64,000 nucleotides of DNA from Astrothelium macrocarpum (GCA_021030915.1 JAGEMR010000023.1:62001-126000); one strand, 5' to 3'; counted from the stretch's first letter, positions 12,335 through 24,073 are shown. Program-made: numbers and translations. The notes: generated by a model not told the origin, from the sequence alone.

Positions 12335-14869
12335 ATGAAGGCCAAAATGAGAGCAATCAACTTCCTGTCAGTGGCAGCCGTCCTGTCGTCGACAAACGCA
12401 TTCCGACTACCATGTAAGTCTGATATGAATGGAAGGGTCGCTCGTTGTTCATCCCAATTTATTCTTCCATTCGATTGATCAATTCAGTAAGGCAATATTG
12501 ATACAAGGTTGCTCAAGCTTGAGGGCACATAGATGGGAGCCTGTGCTGTGAAATACCTTTTTGTCATTTCATATTGTCTTCTTCACGTGTCGTCGAATTC
12601 TTGCTCTGAATGCTACGCGTGTAATGGTACCCGTCTCTACGGCTTAATCATCAGCTTATTATTCAACCATATCTTAGTGCATACTAATCTTCACTCTCTA
12701 GTATTTCGTGTTCGTCAAGTAGACTATTCCTCTCCAACCGGCCCAAGTGGATATGGAGGGGAATCTGGTGGTGGAATTAGCACTTCACAAAATATTTCAC
12801 CATCGTACTCGATCTTTTCAACTGGTTTGCCGTCTCCGGGCTCAACTTCTGCATTCCCACCAGGCTATGGAAGCGCGACGCCCAGCTCTTCTGCAGGAAT
12901 TAGCTCTACCATCACTAGTTCAGTGACCATTTCGAGTGCCACTTCTAGCACTTCTTCAACGTCCCTGACTAATTCGAGTTCGATTGCGCATTCTCCATCT
13001 TCATCTCCCCCTTATCCCTACTCGTCAAGTTCACACGGTTCTGCTTCTCCACCTTACTCAAGCGGGGCAAGCGCTGGCTCATCCGGATCAGTTTATTCTT
13101 CAATCTTATCAAGTAGCCATCAGTCTACTACAGGCACCCCAGTTACTACTACACCTAAGACTTCCACGTCTACGCCCTTGAGCCCAACTGGAAGTGCAAA
13201 CATTACCTCTAAGACCTCATCAGAAACCCCGCCTTTTCCCTATTCGTCTCTTATTACCACCACGTCCTATGGGAGTTCTGGGGCTGGAGCTTCTACAGGA
13301 CTTTCACCAAGTGCAAAAAGCTCCGTCCTGACATCTCGGGTCACGACTCAAAACTCATCCGCATCTACAACCTCATATCCGGTTGGAACAGTGCCCAAGA
13401 CGACTCCTACAGAAAGTACAGCTCCGCCTTACCCAGTCAGCATCAATTCCACTGTCACGGGATCCTCTGGGACAAGTTACCATCCAAGTTCAAGTACAGG
13501 TAGCGTCTCAGCTACATCACCTTCGACCTTAACTAGCTCTTCTCCAAGTCATTCTTCAACTAACAGCTCTGCCCTTACAACAGCGACACCCACAATACCT
13601 GCGACTGGGTCTGGCTACGGATCTACTATCATTCCATCGAATTCCTCGACAATTAAGAGTTCTTCAGAGACCGCTCCTGGGACTGGATCCAGCTTGCCGT
13701 CCTCTTCAACAATATACCCAACTACATCTACTCCTCCAAGCAACTCCAGCGGTATCAGCAGCCCTACCATACCCTTCTCAACAATATACTCTACTACACC
13801 TACTCATCCAAGCAATTCAAGCGGCATCAGCAGCCTTACCACACCCTCTTCAACAATATACTCGACTGCACCTGCTCATTCAAGCAACTCAAGTAGTATT
13901 AGTAGCCCTATCATACCTTCAACAATATACTCGACTACACCTACTCATCCAAGCAACTCAAGCGGTATCAGTAGCCCTACCATACCTCCGACAATATACT
14001 CGACTACACCTACTCCTCCAAGCAATTCGAGCGGTATCAGTAGCCCTATCATACCTTCTTCAACAATATTCCCAACCGCACCTTCTTCCCTAAGCAATTC
14101 GAGCGGTATCAGCAGCCCTACCATACCCTCTTCGACAATATATCCGACTACATCTGCTCCTCCAAGCAATTCAAGCGGTATCAGCAGCCCTGCCATAGCT
14201 TCTTCAACAGTATTCCCGAGTGCACCTACTCCTCCAAGCAACTCAAGCGGTATCAGCAGCTCTATCATACCTTCTTCAACAATATACCCGACTGCGCCTA
14301 CTCCAAGCAAGTCGAGCGGTGTCAGCACCCCTGTCACAACTTCAGGAACACCACTAACTTCCACTGGCACGTCTCTCACACCACAGAATAGCTCTACGGT
14401 ATATTCACCTTCGCCGACGCTAACCAGCCTGGAAACGACAGAGAGTTCCAGTTCTACGACCTTGCATGGAACGACCACTGACACATGCACCGAGACTGAG
14501 GTTTCCACAAGTTACGCCTCAAAAACCAAGGCTTCCACCGCGCCAAGCAGCGTTATCACAAGCAGCGTGGGGTCGAGCTCCGCAGGAGCCTTCTCTGCGA
14601 CACTCACCAGCCCTACTACCACGAGCGGTAGTGCTGCTGTAACCCTGTCAGAGACTGCTAGTACGGATACCTGCACGGATACCGGCTCTCCCACTGATTC
14701 TGCCACAGGTTATGATCAGGAGCCTACTCCTTCAAGCATACCAGACGATCCAATCACTGAAGGATACCCGACGACGCTTGTCACCTTCGGGCAGCCTAGA
14801 CCGCCGAGATCTTCGGGACCAGTGCCAATGGCCAAGCAGAATACAGCATGGTTTCAATACTATGACTGA
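12335..14869 (+). CDS. Secreted Ser/Thr-rich mucin-like cell-wall or surface protein
   Basis: The first exon, 12335-12413, encodes a signal peptide (MKAKMRAINFLSVAAVLSST, then NA) that would be cleaved before FRLP. The main exon is 12702-14869, joined by a 288-nt intron (GTAAGT donor, TACTAAT branch, CTCTAG acceptor), giving 748 residues. A second intron inside the gap would allow a small extra Cys-containing exon ending at about 12626, so the 5' structure is uncertain. The mature protein is almost entirely Ser, Thr, Pro and Gly and should be heavily O-glycosylated. Residues encoded by about 13705-14330 form roughly ten imperfect 19-21-residue repeats built on PSNSSGISSPTIP and STIYPTT. A few Cys occur late (DTCTETE, TDTCTDTG). 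No hydrophobic GPI-type tail is visible. Function is unknown; a wall, spore-coat or adhesion role is inferred. Confidence 0.75.
13705..14330 (+). repeat. Tandem 57-63-bp coding repeats in the mucin-like gene
   Basis: About ten imperfect units share the core tcaacaatatactcgacta followed by caagcaattcaagcggtatc. Units differ by single bases and by the presence or absence of a three-base ctt step. They encode the PSNSSGISSP repeats. Confidence 0.85.
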
Positions 14870-15737
14870 AGATCTCCCTCGATGTGCCACAATAGCTGAA
14901 AGGACAATCTAGAGGTTTGCCTTCAGGGACAAAAACGGGAAGGTAGATAGACTTCGAGTACAGGTGGTATGATAGGTATCTCATGAAATATTTCAGTCCA
15001 GCGGATCATTTTATCTTCAAAACGCATCCTGGAGCACCCAAGAGCGGTGTGCAGGGCAGATAGGGTGTCATAATTTAAGTGGTCATTGCGATATTTCTCC
15101 TGTTGGACAAACAACTGGTCAACTCTTGACGCCAAGCATCGATAATGCTAGAATCCAACATCTGTGATATAAATTCAACTTGTATCCCTGAAAAGTCTCG
15201 ATTGAGTTCTCAGTGTGCGTACAAGGATGATGGTGAAGTGGTACTATAAGCCTTATGAGTCACACTAGTACTACGAGAAGAACGTTACTGACTTTCGTCT
15301 CTGATTTGGTGTACCTACCCCATGAGCTGGTTTCTAGTTCTTGATTGGTTTTGAATGAACTCAACGGCTGCCTTTTTGAAAGATTGATCAAAGCGTAAAT
15401 TGATACTTTGGAACTCTGTCCGAAACATGGCCAGCGATTCGGTAAGATATTATTGGATATCATTTTCAAAGGTCCAATTCACGACATTGGAAGGAGGCTG
15501 CTTCAAAAACGCAATGTTAGACAAATCTTCTTGTAACATGTACATGATGGATGGCGGGTATCTGTTCACAGCGGATTATTTGTGCTAGCACTGTAGTTCA
15601 AGTCTACCTCTAAGGATGGCCGTCGAACTGAAGTAAAGAGCATTGCCACATAAGTGCCTTGCGGGTCATTCACGACCACAATCGGTTCGCCAAAATACCC
15701 AGTTTACCATGCATCATAATATCATGATTAAAACCCT
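14870..15737. other. Gene-free stretch between mucin-like gene and rps20
   Basis: Nearly 0.9 kb with no supported gene. It must contain the 3' ends of two convergent transcripts. Confidence 0.4.
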
Positions 15738-16221
15738 TTATGCAGCAATTGTAACCTCGACCTCAACACCGGCCTCGATGTTAATGATGATTTGCTTGAC
15801 TACTTCGGTGGGCGCAGCGAGACTGCGAACATGTTAGCGCCGAACAACAAGGCATAGCAAGTATTCCATTTTGAAGTAGATTCCATGTACTCACTCAATC
15901 AACCTCTTGTGGATCCGCATTTCGTATGTATCCCAAGTCTTCGAACCCTCACCACAAGGAGTCTTGCGTGTGGTCACCTTTAGATTCTTCGTAGGAAGAC
16001 GGACAGGGCCCTTTACGCGGAGATCCTCTGCGGATCATGATTAGTGTCTCGGTGATGATGGGAGGATGCTGATGTATGGCAAACATACTCGTCTTTGCAC
16101 GCTCAATGAGCTCAGTGCAAACCTTTTCGAGTGACTGGACTTTGCGAGAGGTAAGGGTGATACGGATCTTGTGGATCTTTGGTCCTTCGCCAAAGTCCTT
16201 TTCGGGTTTTTGGTAAGACAT
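15738..16221 (-). CDS. rps20: 40S ribosomal protein uS10 (S20)
   Basis: Small-subunit head protein lining the beak. Exons are 16221-16089, 16027-15895 and 15822-15738, giving 116 residues with exact phase closure. The core IRITLTSRKVQSLEKVC, RVKGPVRLPTK, TTRKTPCGEGSKTW and MRIHKRLIDLAAPTEVVKQ is typical of uS10, and it ends GVEVEVTIAA. The N-terminus MSYQKPEKDFGEG carries Lys5 and Lys8. In yeast and human, N-terminal lysines of uS10 are ubiquitinated by Hel2/ZNF598 on collided ribosomes; equivalence here is inferred from position. The next gene, divergent across 370 bp, encodes the ubiquitin-binding factor of the same pathway. Confidence 0.97.
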
Positions 16222-16591
16222 TGTTGGATGCTATGCGATAGTCTTTAGGGTGGCTAGTTTGACTTTCAAGACGATGGCGTGCAGGTCCAATCGCGACTCG
16301 GATGCTGTGGTCCGGCAAAGTGACGATTGGATAGTAAAATTGTCCACTTGTAAGTGTTAGATGGCGAAGTTCAATGCGATCAAGTCGATGAGTGCGTCAC
16401 GTGTCGAACTTTTGGCGAATATTCCGTTGCGCCATGCCTTTTTGGGAAAACAGTCTACAGCATCACTTATTAGCTGATCATCTTTCCACGAAGCTCCGTA
16501 GGTCGAAGCGAAAAATCCAAAACCCTCAAGCCTTATCGTGGGCTCTTACACATAGAAACTTCTCTGATCATTAAAGGAAGCTTTTAAAAAC
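16222..16591. promoter_or_regulatory. Divergent promoter of rps20 and cue3
   Basis: These 370 bp separate the two start codons. The sequence probably also holds the 5' leaders, perhaps with an rps20 leader intron. Co-regulation is inference. Confidence 0.5.
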
Positions 16592-18583
16592 ATGTCCCTC
16601 CCGCCTTTTGCTGCATTTCCAGCAGCAAAATTTCGGAGAGAGATCATTCCTGAAGAATGGGAAGCCTGCCTTGACGCATGGATCCTCCTCGCTCAAGCCC
16701 ATTTGAAATTTGATTCGAAAAAGTTTTCTCAACTTTCTACAGAAGACCCATCGATCTCTTCCTTTTTAATATCATATTTTCATGAAGTTGCTAGACCCTC
16801 AAACAATGATCTTAAAATCTCCGGTCCCAAAGCCGCGACTTTGAAGAGAGAATGCTTTTTACTTGGCCATCGTCTGCTATCTCAGACCAACAACATACCG
16901 AGCGATCTCCTACAATGGACCTTCCTTGTAGATCTCAGTCATCTATACTGGCGAACCAACTCTCTCCGTGATCTTCTGCAAAGCCTATGGAAAAGAAAGA
17001 GAGACTTGTTAGAGACATCTTTGCAGAAACTTAAGCTCATAATATGCCAATCGCTTGATTCAGTCAGGCCCGAAAATGCAGAAGGATATCTCGTCCAATT
17101 AGCCCCGCTAGTTCGTGCTTCGCCTGAAGCAGGAACCTTCTTTATGACAGGATCAGATTTTCTGGATTCCCTCGCGTCAGCATACGTAAAGACAAATGCA
17201 AAGCTAAAGTCGAGTATTGCCGTGGTAGCTTTTGTGGCTCTAGATGCCCTGCTGCAAGGGGAGAAGCCGAATCATTCTCTCTTGTTTGACCAAATATATA
17301 GTCTTAGGAGCAATGCGGATCAATTAAAAAAGAGCAAGCCGAACGAGTTTTCTTTACTATCTGATATTGTCACGAACACGCCCATCACTAGTAATATCGA
17401 GTCCAAAGTCCTGGGTCAAGATGCCTCACGAGCCAAGAAGCTAGTCGAATCTATCAAAGGCTACTACAATACGGGCATCAAGCGTGCCACCAAATCTACT
17501 ACAGTCAAGATAGGCAAGGGCAAATCCAAAGCAAACGACGACTATGGCCACGGAAACAGCAATGGCATCCACATTCACAAGATGAGTCTCATCACTCAGA
17601 TCCAAGACCTCTTTCCCGATCTCGGCTCCGGATTCGTCCTGCAACTCCTCGAAGAATACAACGACGACGTCGAACAAGTCACCGCCCACCTCCTCGACGA
17701 CTCCCTCCCTCCCTCCCTCCGCACCGCCGACCGCTCCGCCACCCTTCCATCCCCACCTCAGCCCACCCACCCAACAGACCTTGCTCCCGACCTCGCCCCT
17801 CGCCCCAGCCCCCCTCCACCCACCACCACCCTTCCCCACCGCCACAACATCTTCGACAACGACGCCTTCGACAACATCACCATCTCCCCCGCACGCCTGC
17901 ACCACGGCCGGCAAACCGGCCACACCACCGCCGACGACCTGCTCGCCCACCGCGGCTCCTCCGCGCCCTCCAAAGCGCACATCCTGGCGGCGCTCGCGGC
18001 CTTCGACCCGGACGACGACGAGCGCGACGACACGTACGACGCCGACGACGTCGGGGGCGCCATCGACCACGCGGACTCCGACGGCGACGGGGACGACGCC
18101 GCCAGCAAGCACAGTGGCGCGGAGGAGGCGCTGTTCCGCGCGTGGAAGGCGTCACGGGCCGTGTTTGCGCGGGACGCGGGGACGCGGCGGAGCGGCGCGC
18201 GCGAGGCGCTGCGCCGCGAGACGGGCTTGACGGATGAGGCGGTCGAGGGGTGGGGGGTGATGGTGGAGCGGGAGCCCGGGCGGGAGAGGCGGTTGGAGGC
18301 GAGGTTTGGCGGGTTTGATGGAAGGCAGAGGGCTGGGGTGGGGAGGACCGCGTGGAGGGCTGGGGAGGAAGGGAGTGAGGGGGAGGCGTCGGGGACGGGT
18401 GGGGGGAGGGGTGGTGGACGTGGTGCGCGGAGGGGGAGAGGGGGGAGTGTGGCGGGCCCCGGGGGGGAGCAGGCAACGCAGGTGGCGAGACAGAGGAAGG
18501 AGGCGAATAAGGGCGCGAGAGCGAATCATAATCGGAGGGATCAGAGAGCGAGGAAGATGGCGAGGGGAGGGTTTCCGGGGTAG
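16592..18583 (+). CDS. cue3: Cue3/ASCC2-like CUE-domain protein of the ribosome quality control trigger complex
   Basis: Single exon of 663 residues. Cue3 (Rqt3; ASCC2 in animals) binds polyubiquitin on stalled ribosomes and helps the helicase Slh1/ASCC3 split them. The N-terminal helical part begins MSLPPFAAFPAAKFRREIIP. The CUE domain lies near residues 331-376 and includes ITQIQDLFPDLGSGFVLQLL and the EEYNDDVEQVTAHLLDD helix. It is followed by a Pro-rich linker, an acidic Asp-rich patch and a basic Gly/Arg-rich tail ending QRARKMARGGFPG, as in the family. Base use changes sharply inside the gene: normal to about 17.6 kb, then C-ending codons to about 18.05 kb, then G-ending codons to the stop. 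No frameshift accompanies this. The gene is head to head with rps20. Confidence 0.88.
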   Translation: MSLPPFAAFPAAKFRREIIPEEWEACLDAWILLAQAHLKFDSKKFSQLSTEDPSISSFLISYFHEVARPSNNDLKISGPKAATLKRECFLLGHRLLSQTNNIPSDLLQWTFLVDLSHLYWRTNSLRDLLQSLWKRKRDLLETSLQKLKLIICQSLDSVRPENAEGYLVQLAPLVRASPEAGTFFMTGSDFLDSLASAYVKTNAKLKSSIAVVAFVALDALLQGEKPNHSLLFDQIYSLRSNADQLKKSKPNEFSLLSDIVTNTPITSNIESKVLGQDASRAKKLVESIKGYYNTGIKRATKSTTVKIGKGKSKANDDYGHGNSNGIHIHKMSLITQIQDLFPDLGSGFVLQLLEEYNDDVEQVTAHLLDDSLPPSLRTADRSATLPSPPQPTHPTDLAPDLAPRPSPPPPTTTLPHRHNIFDNDAFDNITISPARLHHGRQTGHTTADDLLAHRGSSAPSKAHILAALAAFDPDDDERDDTYDADDVGGAIDHADSDGDGDDAASKHSGAEEALFRAWKASRAVFARDAGTRRSGAREALRRETGLTDEAVEGWGVMVEREPGRERRLEARFGGFDGRQRAGVGRTAWRAGEEGSEGEASGTGGGRGGGRGARRGRGGSVAGPGGEQATQVARQRKEANKGARANHNRRDQRARKMARGGFPG

Positions 18584-18985
18584 ATGCATGTTTTATGGGG
18601 GAGATTGGTATAAAATGTGACAGATTAAAGCGTGCTATGGCATTGCTGGTATTGTGCCTTCAGAGACCTGAAATTTAGCTGTACAAAACATCACATTACT
18701 AATTGAACGATATCAATTTTACGGATATTGATTCATTAATAACTATGCTAAGCGTACCGAGGAAACAGACGAGCAAAGCAAGAAATAATTTTTTGACTGA
18801 TCGTGAGTGACAGAATAGGTGGGGTATCAAGATGAAATTATCGCGTAGGTAGAAGGGCAAGATATGAAAAAACCGAAACCAATCTCCTCCGCTACTACAA
18901 ATACAAGCCAAGAGAAAACCCATTCGGACTTGACGTGAGAAAATATCCAACTTTTCCATCCCACGAGCCTTCACACTCTCATCTC
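18584..18985. other. Convergent 3' intergenic region
   Basis: About 400 AT-rich bases between the 3' ends of cue3 and the stomatin gene, presumably holding both polyadenylation regions. I see no gene. Confidence 0.4.
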
Positions 18986-20118
18986 TCACATATTCTCAAT
19001 GATTCTCGAGTTGATCGCCGACTGAAATCCCGGATCATTCGTCCCATACTCCTGCGTCGCCGTCTGGCTCCCACTCGAGCCCTCGCCATTTCCCATGTTC
19101 GCAATCGCATTCTGCACCGTCTGGTTCTGCGCCGGCAAAAAGATGACCTTACTATTCGCCGACTTGGCCATCTGCTGCATGGCCTCGAGGTAGCGGATCT
19201 GCATGGCGGGCGCACTGGACAGGATATCGGCGGCCTGGCGCATGAGCTTGGCGCTCTCGACCTCGGCGCGCGCGGCGATGACTTTCGCCTCGCCCGTGCG
19301 CTTGCTCTGCGCCGCCATGCTCAGGCTGTCCTGCAGCTCCTGGCTGAAGATGATGTCCTTGATCAGCATGCTCTCCACCTGCACGCCCCACCCGGACGCC
19401 GTGTCCTCGATGATCTCGCGGATCGACGCCGCGATCTCCTCGCGCCGCTCGATCACGTCCTGCAGCACGCGCGCGCCGATCACGTGGCGTAGCGTGGTTT
19501 GCGTGCGCTCGACGAGCGCTTGCCGGATGTTGGCGATGCCGAAGGCGGCTTTGTGAGGGGCGACGATGTGGTAGTAGATTACGGAGGAGAGGTGGAGATT
19601 GACGTTGTCTTTGGTCATGCAGACTTGCTGGGGGACCTCTGCCGGGGATGTTAGTATCATATGGTTGGCGAGGTAAAGAATGTTTATGTTTGGGGGAATA
19701 GAAGCAACATACCAACTACTTGAATCTTGACGTCGACTTGGATGAGGTTCTCGGATAAGGGATTAACGCGCACGAGACCCGGGTCGACGGCGCGAGAGAA
19801 TCGACCGAATTTGGTGACCAGACCGACGTTTCCTTGCGATACAGGCTTGTATGGATTCGGGCAGACGATGCAGCATGGAATGGCTCCGCATGTACCTATC
19901 AAGCGTCCGAGAGTATCAATCATGCCCCCATACCAGCCGGTGGCACTAGCATCTTCGCTGTCGGGGTTCAGGATGGCAGCGTAGGATGGTTGGAGGTCCT
20001 GTTTGCGTGGAGGCTGGACATTGACGAGTTGTTCACGATGGGCATGGCCATTGGTACCATTGATCATGTCTGCGCGGCCTTTGCCACTGCCGTTTTCGAA
20101 TGCTGAAGACGAGTCCAT
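18986..20118 (-). CDS. Stomatin-like SPFH (band 7) protein
   Basis: Exons 20118-19713 and 19638-18986 (74-nt intron, GTATGT donor, ACTAAC branch) give 352 residues. The disordered N-terminus is followed by a membrane-inserting hairpin with the Cys cluster CGAIPCCIVCPNPYKPV, like the palmitoylated hairpin of stomatins. The SPFH domain then includes GLVTKFGRFSRAVDPGLVRV and TTLRHVIGARVLQDVIERRE. A coiled C-terminal part carries AKLMRQAADILSSAPAMQIR and a Gln/Gly/Ser tail. Stomatins are membrane scaffold proteins that oligomerise in plasma or organelle membranes; the exact client here is unknown. The pairing of the two exons is unambiguous because G plus AG restores the Glu codon at the join. 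Confidence 0.9.
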
Positions 20119-21249
20119 ATCGTTGGCGTTGGTGGATGTGGGTGCAGGAATGTTGCGCTATGTGGTAAGCTGCGAACAGATGCACCTCAGGGTCTGCCAA
20201 GAAGTAATTAATAGAAGAAGAATAGTTCGGAAGCTTGGATGTCCGGTTCAAACAGGAGACGTCGAATGGCTGAAGCAGAAGCCGTTTAATATGGGGGAAT
20301 GGAGAGATAAGAGGCGAGACAGGCAGCGTTTGAAAGTGGAGCACGTCACGCCCGTTTATATGCAACCCTTGTTTGTGTGGAGAAGGTTAGTCCCGAGTTC
20401 GCGTGGCCATTGAGCAGCGAGGCAGAAAGCTTAGCATTGTTAGCGGTTTTAGTGTACGATCAGCAGCAGCAGGCAGTGCCCCCCTCCACTCTCCTCTCTC
20501 TTGCCTCTCTCAGCCATGTCCGTCATCATCATCATAGAGGAGCCCCTTCTCCCGTCCCATGTAACCGTCATGACTTATCTTTCCCTCTTTCCCCATGCCG
20601 CTTACCGACTATCTTACTGACTCTGGCGAGGCAGGTGGCCATGCTCTCTGTGCTCTGTTGCCCTGTGTTAATTAGTCTGGCGGCTACACGGCAGCTTCCC
20701 TTGGGGCTTACTAGCCATTCCAAGTAACTTCTACCTTGCTTCTCTGTAGGCTGACTTGAAAATGTCGCCTCGTAAAATGGCTCAGTGTGCCGAATTACGA
20801 TGGTGTCTGCTCCTTGCATTGTTTGCCTGAGGCGCAGCACCGTTTTCAATCATGCGACTCCCTTCCTCTGATTTCGAAAAGTGTTCCATCGTACACACTC
20901 GATGAATGAGTCTTGGCCTCTGCGAAGTTGAACTTGTTTGCAAATGTAGAATATAAGATTCAACATTAAAAACAAATAGTCCTATAAAACACTTTTGTTC
21001 AATTCACCAGTCCCGTCGCTTCATTCAAGCGAGGCGCGATGATGAATGAACAGTTGTAAAAGAAGTTATTCAAAGCAAATAGCTTTGCTCCATTCGTTCA
21101 TGGAGACGTGTTTCACCAAATGAGATACCAATCCAAAGCCATCTATCTAACTGTAGTCGGACATGGCTGTGCTCCTACCAATCCATTTCCATGTGTAACT
21201 TTTCCCCTGTCAGCCAGGTTTAGACGAACGCACAGAGACATGCTCATGC
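20119..21249. other. Intergenic region between stomatin and bfr1
   Basis: About 1.1 kb. The part near 20460-20640 is pyrimidine-rich, as is common in fungal promoters, and probably belongs to the stomatin gene. No gene is supported. Confidence 0.4.
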
Positions 21250-22989
21250 TTATGCTTCGATTTCCCCGTCTTCCTTATCTTCCAAGCTAGCCTTCTTCAT
21301 CTCCTCGGCAACATCTTTGTCTGCGTCTTTTTCTTGTGCGAGCTCCGCCTCTGCAGATGCATTGCCGTTGACACCTTGTTGCTTCTGAGCTGGCTTCTTA
21401 GCCTCATCCTTTGTGCCGTTCTCCGAAGCCCCAGCAGGGCCATTGGCTTCAGCCTCGAGTTTCTCAATCTCTTTTTCGGCTTTGGCAATGTTCTATTCGC
21501 CACTTAGTTCCGCGTCGCTAGTTTAGAATTGGATAATGCTATACTGACCTCTTTTGTTTTCCTGTCTTGGTCTTTCTTCCAGCTGTCCAGTTTCTCCTTC
21601 ACCTTCTCAACGACACCTGGGACGTCGCCTTGATTGCTTGGCGGATCAACACCGATTCTCGCCAGTTCTTCAATCACGCCAATACTCAAATTGAATTTGG
21701 ACGCTTCTGCAGACGCCGACGATGCTGTGCCTGCGCCCCCCTTCCGACCCTTCTTGCCCTTCTTTCCGCCCCCACCAACAAAGTAATCATCTTCACGATC
21801 ATCCTTCTTGACCAAACGTGTACCCTTCAACCCTGAACCATCGACCTTGCGCTGAGCTTCAGCAGCAAATTCGCTGGGACCTGTGGCGCCTTTGTTACCG
21901 GCATCTGCCGAAGGATCAAAGAAGCGAATCAAGCCTTCTGCCGTCCGAATTTCATCTTGATATGCGGGCATGCTAGCTTCTTCAAGCTTCTGTTCGGCTA
22001 TTTGCTTCCGCTTACCTTTTTCATATGCATCTCGCTCTGCCTTCTTCCTTTCCTGTCTAACTCGGTATGCCTCTTGCTCATACTCCCGGTATGCACGTTT
22101 CGCAGCAAAATACTTGTCTTTGATTTGCCTGACACTATTGAACTTTTCGTCGCGATTGGCTTGGAGCTTGCTTCGTTCGTCGCGAAGAGAATTCAGGTTC
22201 TTAAAAGCATCATCTTGCTGCTCTTTAATCTTGTCCAGCTCCCCTGTGATTTCAGTGTATCGCTCACTCAGAGCCTTCGATTCGGGATCATCAAGGTCCT
22301 TGCGAAGATCTGCGATTTGCGCTTTGTTACTGTCAATTTTTTTCTGGTAGTCTTCGAGCCCTGCGAATCCCTTCTTTTGCTTATTGAGATTACTGATGTC
22401 AGCAAGCGCCTTCTTCTCTTCTACAAGCTTCATTGTGCCCGTGTCGACCTGCTTTTGTAACCGGGTAATCTCTGCATCAATCTCGCCCACACTCCTAAAG
22501 CTGAAGCGACCACGAGCGTTTTTTTGTTCGTTCAACTGACTCTTGAGCTGCTCATCAAGTCTCTTGATGCGTTCCAGAAGCGAGGAACGAGATGATTTTT
22601 TGCCCTGTTGCTGTTGGCGAATAGCAGCTAGTTCGGCGCGGAGTTCTGCCTGTCGCTTGGCGATTGGCGAATCTTTGTTGGCGGGCTTGGCCAAGTCTAG
22701 CTTTGCTCTGATACCGTTCTGTCGAAAGATGAATATTTAGTCATGGATCACAAATGCTATCTGGATAGATGAAAAATTTGAAATTGCGTATGATATATAT
22801 GTACATATTGAGATGATGTTAACGAGACGATGGGATTAGTGTGAAATCCCGTACCAGTAGTTCGACCGCAGTAGCCAAGTCTTTGTCTGCCTCAGCCAAG
22901 TCGCTGTGGTATTTCTCATCGTCTGGCTTTTCAGGCCTGCCTTGACCGCTGGAATTCGGCTGCGCATCGCTACTCGTTGTTGCGGCCAT
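21250..22989 (-). CDS. bfr1: Bfr1-like nuclear segregation/polysome-associated coiled-coil protein
   Basis: Exons 22989-22855, 22718-21549 and 21492-21250 give 515 residues with all introns in phase 0. Bfr1 is a coiled-coil component of polyribosome-associated mRNP complexes at the ER and affects nuclear segregation and secretion in yeast. The protein is mostly charged coiled coil: KLDLAKPANKDSPIAKRQAE, GRFSFRSVGEIDAEI, ADISNLNKQKKGFAGLEDYQ and KYFAAKRAYREYEQEAYRV are hallmarks. A lysine/glycine-rich patch and a short helical segment (FNLSIGVIEELARIGVDPP) follow, then a charged Ala/Glu/Lys tail. The first 45 residues come from a separate exon; the internal ATG at 22694 is not the start. Confidence 0.9.
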
Positions 22990-24073
22990 GATTTGTAATG
23001 GTTCAATAGGAAGAATAGGTTCGGATCATGCGATTGTCGTAATTGCGAATAGGATGACGAGATCCTAAAAGTGAGAAGAGGTTATGCAGGTGACATTGGC
23101 TATGAGGAAGATCCAGAAGAATGAAGGATTTAGAGCTGGGGAAGTTGAGAATAATTAGGTTCCGGGCAACAAAAGGGCAAAAGTTCGCGGCCTTGCTTCG
23201 GCAAAAATTGCTAATCACCGGTCCGTTGACTCCTCGCTACAGCACGAGGCCAATCTCTCATCACCCACAACATACATCACCGGATCCTAACAATCTTACG
23301 CTGCTGTGACCAATAATTGAAACCTAATTAGGATCCTTGACATAAGTAATCGGTCTTCTACGACCAAAGGAGACGAGATTGTTACTGGCTGTATTGTATC
23401 AGGAGATTCTCACCGTTCTACGCAACTTGTCCTCCTTGCATTGTCCGTGGATTTACGTTCTTCGACTGTTCACAGTCACGGATGAGGCAAGTCAACCACT
23501 ATCGATGGAGTGACTGGGATTGCTCAGAAATGAAGTTGTGTATGAGGCATTCTTTGAACCTATGAGTTCTGAAGTCATTCCTCTCTGATCCTAATCTCAA
23601 TGCGCTTCATGGAGTTGTGACTAAGAGCCTTCAGTATCCTACATTCTGTGCAATTCCAAATAGTCTATCTATTAAGCCACAAGAGCTTTTGTCTACTACA
23701 TAAAGCGCCACTGTTTTGTTCTAGATGTGATAGCTTTAACATCATGACGTCTTAATAACAAAGAAATTCTTCTCTTCCACACTAATCCACCAAGCCACTC
23801 ATCTATGGAGACAAGACAATTATCACACGTAACAAAGGAAGCGAGAATTTTCCATTGACTCCGGAAGGTCCTTCATTTCCTTGCTGGCTTTCTAAGCATG
23901 ACATCTTTTCTTTTATTACGGTGGCCGTTCTCTCTTTCGTAGTATCTTCTATCTTTCCTAGGGACTATCCGCTCCGTTAGTCAGTCATTGGCATTCCCTG
24001 ATCATTTTGACGCCGGTCGTCTTCACGTTCGTTCCTGTAAACTCTTCGCTTCGTCAATAAGATTTCCAGACTA
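22990..24073. other. Divergent intergenic region between bfr1 and the Cys-rich gene
   Basis: About 1.1 kb of AT-rich sequence with no supported gene, repeat or RNA. It should hold both promoters. Confidence 0.4.

Noticed and set aside
13945..14508. 187-codon minus-strand frame antisense to the mucin-like gene
   Set aside because: It mirrors the Ser/Thr repeat array, and its Leu/Gly/Val repeats follow directly from the complementary codons.
17441..18476. Long minus-strand frames (up to 223 codons) over the GC-rich end of cue3
   Set aside because: They arise from the high GC content and G3/C3 bias of cue3; their translations are low-complexity Arg/Pro/Val-rich.
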